A stretch of 32,053 bases of DNA from an uncultured Alphaproteobacteria bacterium (GTDB lineage: Bacteria; Pseudomonadota; Alphaproteobacteria; RF32; CAG-239). Of the stretch, positions 13,757-22,139 are shown piece by piece. The stretch's first letter is position 1. Every line of letters begins with the position of its first letter. A program made the translations under genes and the position numbers. The notes beneath the pieces are model-generated. The model saw only the letters and a list, made by a program, of their open reading frames with translations, did no database searches and was not told the DNA's origin. The stretch is taken from contig CAJTMA010000019.1 of NCBI GenBank assembly GCA_910577205.1, forward strand, positions 1 to 32,053, in the 5' to 3' direction.

Positions 13757-15421
13757 TTAGATAATCATCTTATCCAGAGAAGCCAGCAGCCCATCTTCGT
13801 CCTCTTCTTTTAACCTGTTAAAGGCGCTGGTTGTTTTTTCGCCAACGTCATTATCTTCTTTTAATGGTTCATAATCTTCCTTGGCATTACCAGCCTGATT
13901 CAAACCGCGTTGCAGTGTCCTGCCGCCATCATCGCCCCATGCCGAACGGGCAGAGTTATCCAAATCCTGCGGGCTGAAAGTCGTGCCGCGATTTTTGGTA
14001 ATCAGGTTTTCCATGCTTCCTGTGCCTAAAGCCTGATTAAGTTTCGCAGGGTTTTCGGTGGCGGCGCGCTTCCATGCCGAAGTGGTTTTCGGTCCTAATT
14101 CGCCATCTTCTTTGAGCTGAGGGGACGCTCCTGCTTTGTTTAGTCCGCGTTGCAAAGCGCGAACGCCGCTGTCATGAAAAGGATTGCCGTCGATTTGAGA
14201 TAGGCGCTCGGATGTCGAACGGATTTCCTCATCAACCGGCCGCCCGGAAGAAGAAAGCAATGGCGAACCTTGCTCAGGAATGCGGCGTGTGGCCTGCGGT
14301 TCTATCCCTTTGCCTGTTTCATCCAATTGCTGAGGACGGTTGCTGTAATTAGTGCGATAATATTCCGAAACGATTTTGTCATAGCGCTGCCTTTCAGCCG
14401 GATCTTTACTTTCAAAGCTGCGTTTGTGCGCCTGATTGACTTCCTCCTGCGTTAAGCTTTCAGGTTTCTTGTAAAGAAAATCTTCAACCGGGTCTTCCAA
14501 TTCTTTGTATCTGTCATAATAACTCTTTTCCGGAGCTTCTTCCTTAGCAGCAGCTTTCTTAGCGTCGTCTTTCTCGTCATTTCCGCCTTTCATGATACTA
14601 TCCCATACCCGCGTCAATTCTGGATTCGGGTCTTCTTTAGTTTTAGAGAAAGAAGAGTAATTATTCCATATTTCCTTAGCTACTTGTGTTATGTCAGATT
14701 TTTCATTGAATGGATTATCTAAAGATTTATTATATTCCCATCCATATTGCTGACGTACTTTTTGCATATTTTCTAAGTATTTTTCTTCTATTTTTACGGT
14801 TTCATCTGACATAATTTTCGGATCATTTGGATTTTTTTTAAGTGCGCTTTCCCATAAGACGGGCTCATTAAAGAGATCTGTTTTTATCCCGGGAACATTA
14901 TTTTTTATTTCATCAATTATGAAATCGTTTTCTTGTAAACCTTGGCGTTTGGCGATACTAGAAATGAAGGAATTTGAATTTTGTTGAAATTTACCGTTAG
15001 GAGTATTCCCATAGAGAATTCCTGCAGAGTGTATCGTTTGCGCATCATTTTTCATTTTTTCCCATAAAATATCTTCTTTTTGAGCGGAAATATTCCATTT
15101 TTTATAATACCTATCTTGTGAATATGAGAAATTTCTAGCTGCTTTATCAAAAAAACCATGAGGTAAAATACTATCATAGGATTGTTCGTGCGGAATGTCA
15201 ATTTGAGCTTCCATTCTTGTTTTATTACTAATGGAATTAAATGCGCCATCATCTATCGGTCCGCTGCGAATTATTCGGATATCGCCATGCCCATCGCTTT
15301 TAGCTAAATACATATGATATGCTCCTAGGTATTTCCCTGGTAATAGGGCATCAGGGCCTGCAGGTTTAGCTATAGTGTAAATTCCTCTGGGAAGATTTTC
15401 AATTGCAAAATCAAGTTTCAT
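13757..15421 (-). CDS. Mosaic protein with two C-terminal peptidoglycan-binding-like repeats
   Basis: The 554-residue product has no signal peptide. Residues about 418-452 (VRALQRGLNKAG ... DGELGPKTTSAWKRA) and 498-536 (RTLQRGLNQAG ... DNDVGEKTTSAFNRL) are two copies of a motif resembling type 1 peptidoglycan-binding domains. Residues 1-165 form a separate domain with AYHMYLAKSDGHGD, IIRSGPID and QNSNSFISSIAKRQG (147-161). Its pattern reminds me of secreted or injected enzymatic domains, but I cannot name the family. The middle is charged and low-complexity (DEKDDAKKAAAKEEAPEKS). DNA for residues 1 to about 278 is AT-rich and the rest is like the neighbouring genome, so the gene looks recombined. 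GGAG lies 8 nt before the ATG. A cell-wall-targeting effector is an inference. Confidence 0.6.
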   Translation of the reverse strand: MKLDFAIENLPRGIYTIAKPAGPDALLPGKYLGAYHMYLAKSDGHGDIRIIRSGPIDDGAFNSISNKTRMEAQIDIPHEQSYDSILPHGFFDKAARNFSYSQDRYYKKWNISAQKEDILWEKMKNDAQTIHSAGILYGNTPNGKFQQNSNSFISSIAKRQGLQENDFIIDEIKNNVPGIKTDLFNEPVLWESALKKNPNDPKIMSDETVKIEEKYLENMQKVRQQYGWEYNKSLDNPFNEKSDITQVAKEIWNNYSSFSKTKEDPNPELTRVWDSIMKGGNDEKDDAKKAAAKEEAPEKSYYDRYKELEDPVEDFLYKKPESLTQEEVNQAHKRSFESKDPAERQRYDKIVSEYYRTNYSNRPQQLDETGKGIEPQATRRIPEQGSPLLSSSGRPVDEEIRSTSERLSQIDGNPFHDSGVRALQRGLNKAGASPQLKEDGELGPKTTSAWKRAATENPAKLNQALGTGSMENLITKNRGTTFSPQDLDNSARSAWGDDGGRTLQRGLNQAGNAKEDYEPLKEDNDVGEKTTSAFNRLKEEDEDGLLASLDKMII

Positions 15422-15437
15422 TATCTATACTCCAATT

Positions 15438-15863
15438 ATGATTAAAAGTTTAATTAAAAATATTTATTTAAAATTAAAAACCGCCAGTATGGTTAAAGTT
15501 TACTGGTGGTTTTGGGGCTGTTTTTATTTTTTTGCTCTTCTTCGAGTTGTTGCTAATCAACTAACTCTAGGTGAAGCATTTTTTTATATGTTTTATCCGT
15601 TTACATCTCCTTTCTCGTTAAAAAATGGTGATTTGAGTATCCACATTGATGCCTTTATTGGTTTGCTGATTCTACCTTATGTAGCAAATTTAACCCTATA
15701 TGATTATTATAACCGTATCATTCATTTATGGTTTAAGAAAATTGTTATGGTCATCAGTTTGGTGGCGCGCATATGTTTTTTAATTTATATGTCTTTTTTA
15801 GCTTATTTCGCTGTTAAGGGGATTGGCGAGGTTTTAGAATATGCGCCTTTGATAAAAAAGTAA
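15438..15863 (+). CDS. Small membrane protein, three predicted segments
   Basis: This 141-residue protein has hydrophobic segments at about 21-38, 70-88 and 101-126, with a basic N-terminus and C-terminus. I do not recognise the family. The start is only 16 nt from the divergent start of the 554-residue gene, so its promoter must lie inside that gene or the message is leaderless; no Shine-Dalgarno is visible. An internal ATG at 15489 is an alternative. The sequence is AT-rich like the 5' half of its neighbour. An immunity protein for that neighbour is possible but based only on position. Confidence 0.55.
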   Translation: MIKSLIKNIYLKLKTASMVKVYWWFWGCFYFFALLRVVANQLTLGEAFFYMFYPFTSPFSLKNGDLSIHIDAFIGLLILPYVANLTLYDYYNRIIHLWFKKIVMVISLVARICFLIYMSFLAYFAVKGIGEVLEYAPLIKK

Positions 15864-15921
15864 TATTCCGGCTTTTTCTTTCTTTGTTGAATTTTGTTTT
15901 TGTTTCATTAAAATATTCCTT

Positions 15922-16074
15922 ATGATTGAGTTATATCAGCAAAACTGGAATTTTGCTGATACGTTTTATCTCTATATCTGGACATCTGTGATAATGACCT
16001 TTATAGGATTCTTTTACCGATGCTTTGTAGACATTGTTTTTTTCCTTTCATTTAAAATAAAAAAAACTCCATGA
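15922..16074 (+). CDS. Possible 50-residue membrane peptide
   Basis: A short frame encodes a product starting MIELYQQNWNFADTFYLYIW, with one strongly hydrophobic segment (about 15-45) and a basic end. It lies just after the 141-residue membrane protein gene on the same strand. No Shine-Dalgarno precedes it, and its stop overlaps the left arm of the hairpin at 16066-16091. Hydrophobic frames arise by chance in AT-rich DNA, so support is weak. Confidence 0.3.
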   Translation: MIELYQQNWNFADTFYLYIWTSVIMTFIGFFYRCFVDIVFFLSFKIKKTP

Positions 16075-16091
16075 AATAGCTTTCATGGAGT
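16053..16091 (-). terminator. Terminator of the 191-residue membrane protein gene
   Basis: ACTCCATGAAA and TTTCATGGAGT form a perfect 11-bp stem with a 4-nt loop; on the minus strand it is followed by a long T-run (16066-16053). Confidence 0.85.
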
Positions 16092-16108
16092 GGTTAAGTT
16101 GGAGGCTC

Positions 16109-16684
16109 TTATGATACTGCGGCCCAAATACAAATAGTTATTAGCCATATTAGATAAGTTATGGTGTTAATGATAAAAGATATTTTAAGCAGCCTTTTTT
16201 TATCAATTCCTGGCAATTCCCGTTGAAATATGCCATATTCCAGTAAAACTAATAAAATATAATAAAGAATTCCCTGATAGAACCAGGTAAGATAATCTTC
16301 TCTGTAATCTTCGATAATTCCAAAAGCAAAGATTTTATACTTGATGAAATCTTCATTGCTGCATCCTCCGATAGCTTGGCAAAACAGATGCGTTAATGGA
16401 GAAAAAATGGCAAACTGCACAATGATAAGAAACACTATTAAAGCAAGTATTCCCATAATCATTGAATATCCTCTTGCCCAAATCGCAGTTATGACGGCTT
16501 TTGTCTTTGTAATTTCTTCTTTTTGCAATTGTTGGAATAAAAAAGCTGCCTCAATCAAAATAAAAGGAATAATGACATAAGGTAAAGAGAAACAGGGAAG
16601 GGCTAAAGGAATAAAGATTTCTCCCGCCCATGCCGAAAAAGGCATGAAACATCCCCAAAGGCTGTAAAAAATAAGCTTTTTCAT
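16109..16684 (-). CDS. Membrane protein, about four segments
   Basis: The 191-residue product begins MKKLIFYSLWGCFMPFSAWA, which looks like a cleavable signal peptide or a first membrane segment. Hydrophobic segments follow at about 31-50, 74-97, 134-151 and 168-190, and there is a Cys-containing loop (FCQAIGGCSNEDF). I do not recognise the family. I prefer the ATG at 16684 because it gives a clean N-terminus; the frame extends to 16741 with no better ribosome site. It is AT-rich and belongs to the accessory island. It has its own terminator. Confidence 0.6.
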   Translation of the reverse strand: MKKLIFYSLWGCFMPFSAWAGEIFIPLALPCFSLPYVIIPFILIEAAFLFQQLQKEEITKTKAVITAIWARGYSMIMGILALIVFLIIVQFAIFSPLTHLFCQAIGGCSNEDFIKYKIFAFGIIEDYREDYLTWFYQGILYYILLVLLEYGIFQRELPGIDKKRLLKISFIINTITYLIWLITICIWAAVS

Positions 16685-16858
16685 TTTGAACTTTCTTATT
16701 TTAGGCACACTTATCCCAAGTGGCAAGAATATGTATTGCATATATATATTAAAAAGTCAAGGAATTTTTTCTTAATGTGTGCTCTCAAAATAATAGTCCT
16801 TGCCAAAAAACGCTTCTTGTTGCATTATCGGCTCAAATAAATATGATTGAGGAAAAAG

Positions 16859-17983
16859 ATGGCATTAAAATTTGAAATTCTGAAAAAAAGCGGCAAATCC
16901 CGCCTTGGCAAACTTCATACCAAGCACGGCACTATTGATACGCCGGCCTTTATGCCGGTTGGTACTTGCGGTACGGTCAAGGCGATGATGCCTGAATCTG
17001 TGGCGGCAACAGGCGCGCAGATTCTTTTGGGAAATACATACCATTTAATGTTACGCCCCGGTGCTGATTTGGTTGAGAAAATGGGCGGTCTGCATAAATT
17101 TATGAACTGGGATAAACCAATTTTAACGGATTCCGGCGGCTTTCAGGTTATGAGTTTGTCCGGTTTGCGCAAGCTGACGGAGGAGGGCGTCGCTTTCAAC
17201 TCTCATGTTGACGGCAAAAAATATTTTCTCAGCCCGGAAGAATCAATCAAAATTCAGCATAAATTGGATTCAAACATCACCATGTGTATGGATGAATGCG
17301 TTAAGCTGCCTGCAACACATGATGTCGTTAAGAAATCAATGGAAATGTCCATGCGCTGGGCCAAACGCAGCCGTGATGCTTTCACTGACAGGGATGGCTA
17401 TGGTATTTTCGGCATTCAGCAAGGCGGAGATTATGAAGACTTGCGCGCTTATTCTGCCGAGAAACTGAAAGAAATCGGCTTCGACGGCTACGCTATCGGC
17501 GGTTTGGCCGTTGGCGAAGGGCAGGAAACCATGTTTAAAGTTCTGGATTACGCGCCGGGAATGTTGCCGGAGGATAAACCACGTTATCTGATGGGTGTTG
17601 GGCGGCCGGATGATATTGTCGGCGCGGTGCTGCGCGGTGTTGATATGTTTGACTGTGTCATGCCCACCCGTTCGGGACGCACTTCTCAAGCCTTTACCCG
17701 CTTCGGGACGGTTAATATCCGCAATGCTCGCCATCGGGAAGATAACCGCCCGCTGGAAGAAGGCTGCGATTGCCCTTTGTGCACCAATTACACCCGCGCT
17801 TATATACATCATCTGCAAAAGTGTAATGAAGTGCTTGCCGTTATGCTGCTCACATGGCACAATATCCGCTATTACCAGCGGTTAATGCAGGGGTTGCGCA
17901 ATGCTTTGGCAACAGATACCCTGCAAGAATTTGCGCAGAAGTTCTATGCCGATCAGGCTGCCGGGGATATTCCCGCCTTATAA
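16859..17983 (+). CDS. tgt: Queuine tRNA-ribosyltransferase (tRNA-guanine transglycosylase)
   Basis: Tgt swaps guanine-34 for preQ1 in tRNAs for Asn, Asp, His and Tyr. The 374-residue protein has LTDSGGFQVMSL with the general-base Asp91, GIQQGG, GGLAVGEG, the FDCVMPTR segment with the nucleophile Asp, and a zinc site CDCPLC ... H near 303-335. ATG 16859 is chosen over a TTG at 16847 because AGGA lies 5 nt upstream and MALKFE is the normal N-terminus. It is the first gene of an operon with the LOG protein (15 bp gap) and the ABC exporter (7 bp gap). The queuosine biosynthesis genes queA, queC, queE are not in the window. Confidence 0.95.
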   Translation: MALKFEILKKSGKSRLGKLHTKHGTIDTPAFMPVGTCGTVKAMMPESVAATGAQILLGNTYHLMLRPGADLVEKMGGLHKFMNWDKPILTDSGGFQVMSLSGLRKLTEEGVAFNSHVDGKKYFLSPEESIKIQHKLDSNITMCMDECVKLPATHDVVKKSMEMSMRWAKRSRDAFTDRDGYGIFGIQQGGDYEDLRAYSAEKLKEIGFDGYAIGGLAVGEGQETMFKVLDYAPGMLPEDKPRYLMGVGRPDDIVGAVLRGVDMFDCVMPTRSGRTSQAFTRFGTVNIRNARHREDNRPLEEGCDCPLCTNYTRAYIHHLQKCNEVLAVMLLTWHNIRYYQRLMQGLRNALATDTLQEFAQKFYADQAAGDIPAL

Positions 17984-17998
17984 AGAAAGGATTCTATA

Positions 17999-18952
17999 AT
18001 GACCGAGAGTTGCGATATTGAAGAAGTTGTCAGTTCATTTGCCGAAGAAAACCGGCAGGAAGGTCTGCGCGTTTTTGTTGCCGGTGGCAATCGTCCCGGC
18101 AATGACCCGCTGTATGTAGAGGAAGCTTATAACCTCGGCCGGCAGATTATCAAGTTAGATTTCAAATTAGACTTCGGCTTGTCCAATTCAGGCATTATGG
18201 GGGCTGTGGCTCGCGGCGTGTTAGACGGTTGGAATAAGAAAAAATGCAAAGAAACGCCGATTCAAGGCGTAACCACCCAGATTTATTATAACCTCTATCC
18301 GCATGATGACGCAATTATCAGCCAGATTGAGGATGTCATCCTCGCCAAAACCCTTGAGGAACGCAAACAAAAACTGCTGAATGCCGATTTTGTGGTTTTT
18401 GCGCCCGGCGGCGTCGGCACGTTAGATGAGCTGGCTTACGATTGTGTTGCCATGCAAGATGGCTTTTTGCCGATAAAACCGTTTATTTTGTTTAATATTG
18501 ACGGTTATTTCCACCATCTGGTTGAATTTTTGAAAGCAATTTCCGCCAAAGGCTTTGCCGATCCGATGCCGTTTATCATTGTCGATGACAGCAGCGAATT
18601 AAGTACGGTTTTCCGCTTGTTAAAACTGCGTTATAAAAAGGGCAAAACCACTTCGGAGGTTTATGGTGCAACCCGCCAGTTTATTTATGAACTGCCGTAT
18701 TTCCTGAAACGGAAGCCGGACAGCTCGGTTCATGTGGAAGACATTTTGGCGGAAGTTGAAGCAATCGAAACCAATGGCACACCGGAACAAAAGCAGGAAC
18801 TGGCGAACGAAATTGAAAAAGCATACCTTGAAAAAGAGATTGAACGTATGTATGACCGCCTTGCCAAAACCGGGCGCGATACCTCAATCGTCAGCGAAAA
18901 ACTGACTAATTTGAAAAAACGCAAAAAGGCGCATGGTATTCCTCTGAAATAG
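17999..18952 (+). CDS. LOG-family protein (nucleotide phosphoribohydrolase-like) with C-terminal extension
   Basis: The signature PGGVGTLDE (136-144), with the preceding EERKQKLLNADFVV, defines the LOG/TIGR00730 family. Many members hydrolyse nucleoside monophosphates to base and ribose 5-phosphate; older annotation calls them lysine decarboxylases. VFVAGGNRPG near 26-35 and GLSNSGIMGAVARGV at 60-74 complete the Rossmann-like core. At 317 residues it is about 100 longer than common LOG proteins. The extra C-terminus (about 215-317) is charged and helical, with likely coiled coil (ELANEIEKAYLEKEIERMYD). It sits between tgt and an ABC exporter in one transcript, with AGGA before the ATG. Confidence 0.82.
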   Translation: MTESCDIEEVVSSFAEENRQEGLRVFVAGGNRPGNDPLYVEEAYNLGRQIIKLDFKLDFGLSNSGIMGAVARGVLDGWNKKKCKETPIQGVTTQIYYNLYPHDDAIISQIEDVILAKTLEERKQKLLNADFVVFAPGGVGTLDELAYDCVAMQDGFLPIKPFILFNIDGYFHHLVEFLKAISAKGFADPMPFIIVDDSSELSTVFRLLKLRYKKGKTTSEVYGATRQFIYELPYFLKRKPDSSVHVEDILAEVEAIETNGTPEQKQELANEIEKAYLEKEIERMYDRLAKTGRDTSIVSEKLTNLKKRKKAHGIPLK

Positions 18953-18959
18953 GCAATTT

Positions 18960-20708
18960 ATGGAAGATTCCGTTTTCAAATTTCTTTGGCGTTATGCCCG
19001 CAAGCTAAAATGGCTCTGCTTGCTGATGGTTATCATGATGCTGTTCGGACAATTGTTCAGCCGCTCCACCAACTGGGCAAGCGCGCAGATTGTCGAAACC
19101 ATTTCTCAAGGAAAAACGGATAATGAAACGCTGCATACCATTATCCGCTATTTGTTGCTAACCTTTTTCTGCTTCTTTATGCAAAGTGTGTTGATGGTAT
19201 CAGCCCGTTTTCTGGACATGAAATTTATGCCCTATTACATCGGCAAAATGTCGCAGGATTTATTCACTTGGGCGCATAAGCATTCAACCTCTTTTTTCGC
19301 TGAGGAAATGGCAGGGAATGTCGCCGGAAAAATTAAAACTATTCTCAGCAACAGCGAAAGCTTATATTATCATGTTATGCAGGGTTTTCTTGTGCCTTTG
19401 CTGGGGTTCTTGACAGCTTTTGTGTTTATCGGGACAATCAGCTGGTCGCTGGTTCTGTGGCTTAGCCTGGTGTGCTGTGTTTTTGCGTTTGTTCAAATCC
19501 GCATCCGCAGCAGCATATCTCCTTTGTCGCAGCGCAAAGCCAAATTAATGTCGGAATCCAACGGCATATTGGTTGATAGTATCGGCAATTCGGATTTGGT
19601 TAAAAACTGCGCGAATTTTTTCTATGAGCGGCGGCTTTATTACAATTCTGTCCGCCAGGCGTTGAAAGCTGTCCGTAAAGAAGTCAAACGCAGTGCCGGC
19701 GTGGACGCATTGTCACGGGTTATTAATGATTCGATGATGATTTGTTTTTATCTGCTGACGGTTTATTACTGGTATTATAAGAACCTGAATGTCGGCGATG
19801 TCGTTTTGATTTTATCTTTACTCTCCTCGATGGCGCAGGCAACAATGCATTTAGGCTTCTTCTTTACAAATTATGTTATGCTTGTCGGTGGCATTAAAGA
19901 CGGTTTGGAGCTGTTGAACAAAGCTTGTGATGTCAAAGATGTGAAAGGGGCAGGGGTTTTGAAAGTCACCGACGGGAAAATAGAATTTTCCGGGATGGAC
20001 TATCATTACAAAACCGCTAAAGCTTTATTTTCCGGTTTTAACCTTTCTATAAAACCCGGCGAAAAAATCGGTTTGGTCGGCCGCTCGGGGGCAGGAAAAT
20101 CAACTTTAGTAAAGTTGCTCTCGCGTTATTATGACGTTCAGGGTGGCAAAATCTGCATTGACGGGCAGAATATCGCCGCCGTTACCCAAGAATCCCTGCG
20201 TCAAAATATCGCGCTTATTCCTCAAGATCCCAGCCTGTTTAACCGCACGATTATGGAAAACATCCGCTATGGCAATACCCGTGCTACGGATGAAGAGGTC
20301 TACGAGGCGGCACGCAAAGCTTATATTCATGATTATATTATGACGTTGCCGCAGGGGTATCAAAGTAAAGTCGGAGAAAGGGGCGTCATGCTTTCCGGCG
20401 GCGAACGGCAGCGAATTGCCATTGCCCGCGCGATATTGAAAAATGCTCCGATTTTGATTTTGGATGAAGCGACTTCTGCTCTGGATAGTGAAAGCGAACA
20501 CTATATTCAGGAAGCTTTGCGTGATTTAATGAAGGGAAAAACGGTTATTGCGATTGCCCACCGTTTGTCTACTTTGAAAGAAATGAATAAAATCGTGGTC
20601 ATGGATAAAGGGAAAATCATTGAAAGCGGCAGCCATGCCGCGCTGCTTCGTAAAAAAGGCGCGTATTATAATTTCTATACCATGCAGTCATCAGGTTTTT
20701 TGCAGTAA
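18960..20708 (+). CDS. ABC exporter, fused membrane and ATPase domains (type IV, MsbA-like)
   Basis: This 582-residue half-transporter has about six membrane segments in residues 1-320. The nucleotide-binding domain has Walker A GRSGAGKS (374-381), Q-loop IPQDPSLFNRT, signature LSGGERQR (478-485), Walker B ILILDEA (498-504) and H-loop His534. It would act as a homodimer pumping lipid or peptide-like substrates across the inner membrane. It lies 7 bp after the LOG gene, the last gene of the tgt operon, and is followed by a terminator. Substrate cannot be told from sequence. A second, only moderately similar exporter lies at 24698-26485. Confidence 0.9.
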   Translation: MEDSVFKFLWRYARKLKWLCLLMVIMMLFGQLFSRSTNWASAQIVETISQGKTDNETLHTIIRYLLLTFFCFFMQSVLMVSARFLDMKFMPYYIGKMSQDLFTWAHKHSTSFFAEEMAGNVAGKIKTILSNSESLYYHVMQGFLVPLLGFLTAFVFIGTISWSLVLWLSLVCCVFAFVQIRIRSSISPLSQRKAKLMSESNGILVDSIGNSDLVKNCANFFYERRLYYNSVRQALKAVRKEVKRSAGVDALSRVINDSMMICFYLLTVYYWYYKNLNVGDVVLILSLLSSMAQATMHLGFFFTNYVMLVGGIKDGLELLNKACDVKDVKGAGVLKVTDGKIEFSGMDYHYKTAKALFSGFNLSIKPGEKIGLVGRSGAGKSTLVKLLSRYYDVQGGKICIDGQNIAAVTQESLRQNIALIPQDPSLFNRTIMENIRYGNTRATDEEVYEAARKAYIHDYIMTLPQGYQSKVGERGVMLSGGERQRIAIARAILKNAPILILDEATSALDSESEHYIQEALRDLMKGKTVIAIAHRLSTLKEMNKIVVMDKGKIIESGSHAALLRKKGAYYNFYTMQSSGFLQ

Positions 20709-20733
20709 AAAAGGCACCATGTGGTGCCTTTTC
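20709..20733. terminator. Bidirectional terminator after the ABC exporter
   Basis: AAGGCACC and GGTGCCTT pair around an ATGT loop, flanked by A- and T-runs, between two converging genes. Confidence 0.85.
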
Positions 20734-20744
20734 TTGAAAAATCC

Positions 20745-21110
20745 TTATTTTTTTGCCGATCCGACACACTTATATGCAATAGCGGAATCAACTAACTTGT
20801 CATTACTGAAAATTGATTTGTAATATTTATTAATAACAATAAAATCAGCGCCTAATTTTGCAGCTTCTTCTTTAACCTGATCAATAGATTCTTGCAAATT
20901 GGATTTCCATTTACCTGTTATGCCGGTATCCAGAGGATTGTCAATCAAGGCTATTTCTTCATATTGGCACTTGGGCTTCGTTTTATAATAAACTTCGACA
21001 TTGGCGGGGGAAGTGGCAGGATAAAAGGTATTGACAGGTCCTAATCTGACAATATGAGTAGCACAGCCGCTTAAAAGTAATGTCAGACATAAAGCTTTTG
21101 AAATTTTCAT
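20745..21110 (-). CDS. Small lipoprotein
   Basis: The 121-residue protein has a lipoprotein signal peptide ending LLSGC (Cys16). The mature part contains VEVYYKTKPKCQYEEIALID and SIDQVKEEAAKLGADFIVINKYYK. It resembles small outer-membrane lipoproteins of the DUF4156/RcsF-like type, where a strand-helix-strand unit ends in 'AAKLGADAVI'. The family assignment is tentative. Two further cysteines (KCQ, KCV) could form a disulfide. It is a single gene on the minus strand, converging on the ABC exporter across a shared terminator. The 84 bp upstream are AT-rich and separate it from the DUF3137 gene. Confidence 0.6.
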   Translation of the reverse strand: MKISKALCLTLLLSGCATHIVRLGPVNTFYPATSPANVEVYYKTKPKCQYEEIALIDNPLDTGITGKWKSNLQESIDQVKEEAAKLGADFIVINKYYKSIFSNDKLVDSAIAYKCVGSAKK

Positions 21111-21194
21111 TTTATAGTCCTTTGGTCAGTTAATATAATGACAATGTTATTTATAAAAAATTTTTCATGTATTGTCAAAAAATTAAGCGAGATA

Positions 21195-22139
21195 TTATTT
21201 TTGCAATTTCAGCGTGTCGACCAGAGCCATAACAGAAGTAAATTGTTCAAAAGCCTGATTAATCATTTTTCGGTTGGTCGTACGGGTGAACAGGGAGGAA
21301 ACCTCAAACATATTCTGGTTGGTTTCAATGGCAATCAGTAATTTATTGTCAAAGAAACTAAACTGGATGGTTTTGCCATGGAAGACTTTCTTGGCTTTCA
21401 GCATCCGTTCCATAAATGCGGTTGTCAGCAGGTAACGCGCTTCAATCTGGTTGTCTGAGAAGACTTCAAAATGCTTTTCAAAAACCACATCTTCCAATTT
21501 GACTCTTTCTGTGCGCCTGATTTTTTTGAAAATGTTAAACAAGCCGCAGTCTTTGAGAACCACGGTTTTTCCTTTAAAATCTTTATTTATTTCCAGTTGG
21601 ATAATGATACCCTCAAAAACTTTAACATTATGAGAACCGTTTCTGGTGCGCACCTTTTTATAAAGTTTGGGTTCGCTGATAATAATATTGACATCGTGAT
21701 AACAGCCCTGAAAATAATCGTCATTTTCTCTGCTGTCATAATATGGCAGAATATTGGAAGCGATTAAAGTTCCCTCGGGCAGGGACACGCCATGGACATA
21801 AAGGAAATCTCCCCAAAATGCCGCAAAAGTCTGCATAATATCAGCTTTGACATCCAGTTTAAAGGATGTTACCGGCGACTGGCAATAAAGCATTGCCGCA
21901 ATAACATAAAATATCAAAACATATATGGTAACCTTGGTGGCCTCTCTGCTTTCGGCAATATACTCACCCCAGAAACTGTTCCAGAATAAAGCCAGCAGCA
22001 ATGGGATAAACGCGCCGGTAACCAACAGCCGCCGGATAAAAACCGTCAGCTGTTTTTGCCGTTCTTCTTCCAGTTCGGCAAACTTGTGCAGCAGATGGCT
22101 GTTGTAATATGCGTCGAATTTTGCTTTAAGGTCTTGCAT
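21195..22139 (-). CDS. DUF3137-family membrane protein
   Basis: This 314-residue protein has an N-terminal helix, two membrane segments (about 36-60 and 69-86) and a soluble domain with YYDSRENDDYFQGCYHDVNIIISEP, IIIQLEINKDFKGKTVVLKD and VFEKHFEVFSDNQIEARYLLTTAFMERM. These segments match DUF3137 proteins, whose function is unknown and which are usually encoded beside lemA. Here its ATG overlaps the lemA stop by one base (TAATG), which indicates translational coupling and a shared function at the membrane. No enzymatic motif is visible. Confidence 0.82.
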   Translation of the reverse strand: MQDLKAKFDAYYNSHLLHKFAELEEERQKQLTVFIRRLLVTGAFIPLLLALFWNSFWGEYIAESREATKVTIYVLIFYVIAAMLYCQSPVTSFKLDVKADIMQTFAAFWGDFLYVHGVSLPEGTLIASNILPYYDSRENDDYFQGCYHDVNIIISEPKLYKKVRTRNGSHNVKVFEGIIIQLEINKDFKGKTVVLKDCGLFNIFKKIRRTERVKLEDVVFEKHFEVFSDNQIEARYLLTTAFMERMLKAKKVFHGKTIQFSFFDNKLLIAIETNQNMFEVSSLFTRTTNRKMINQAFEQFTSVMALVDTLKLQK

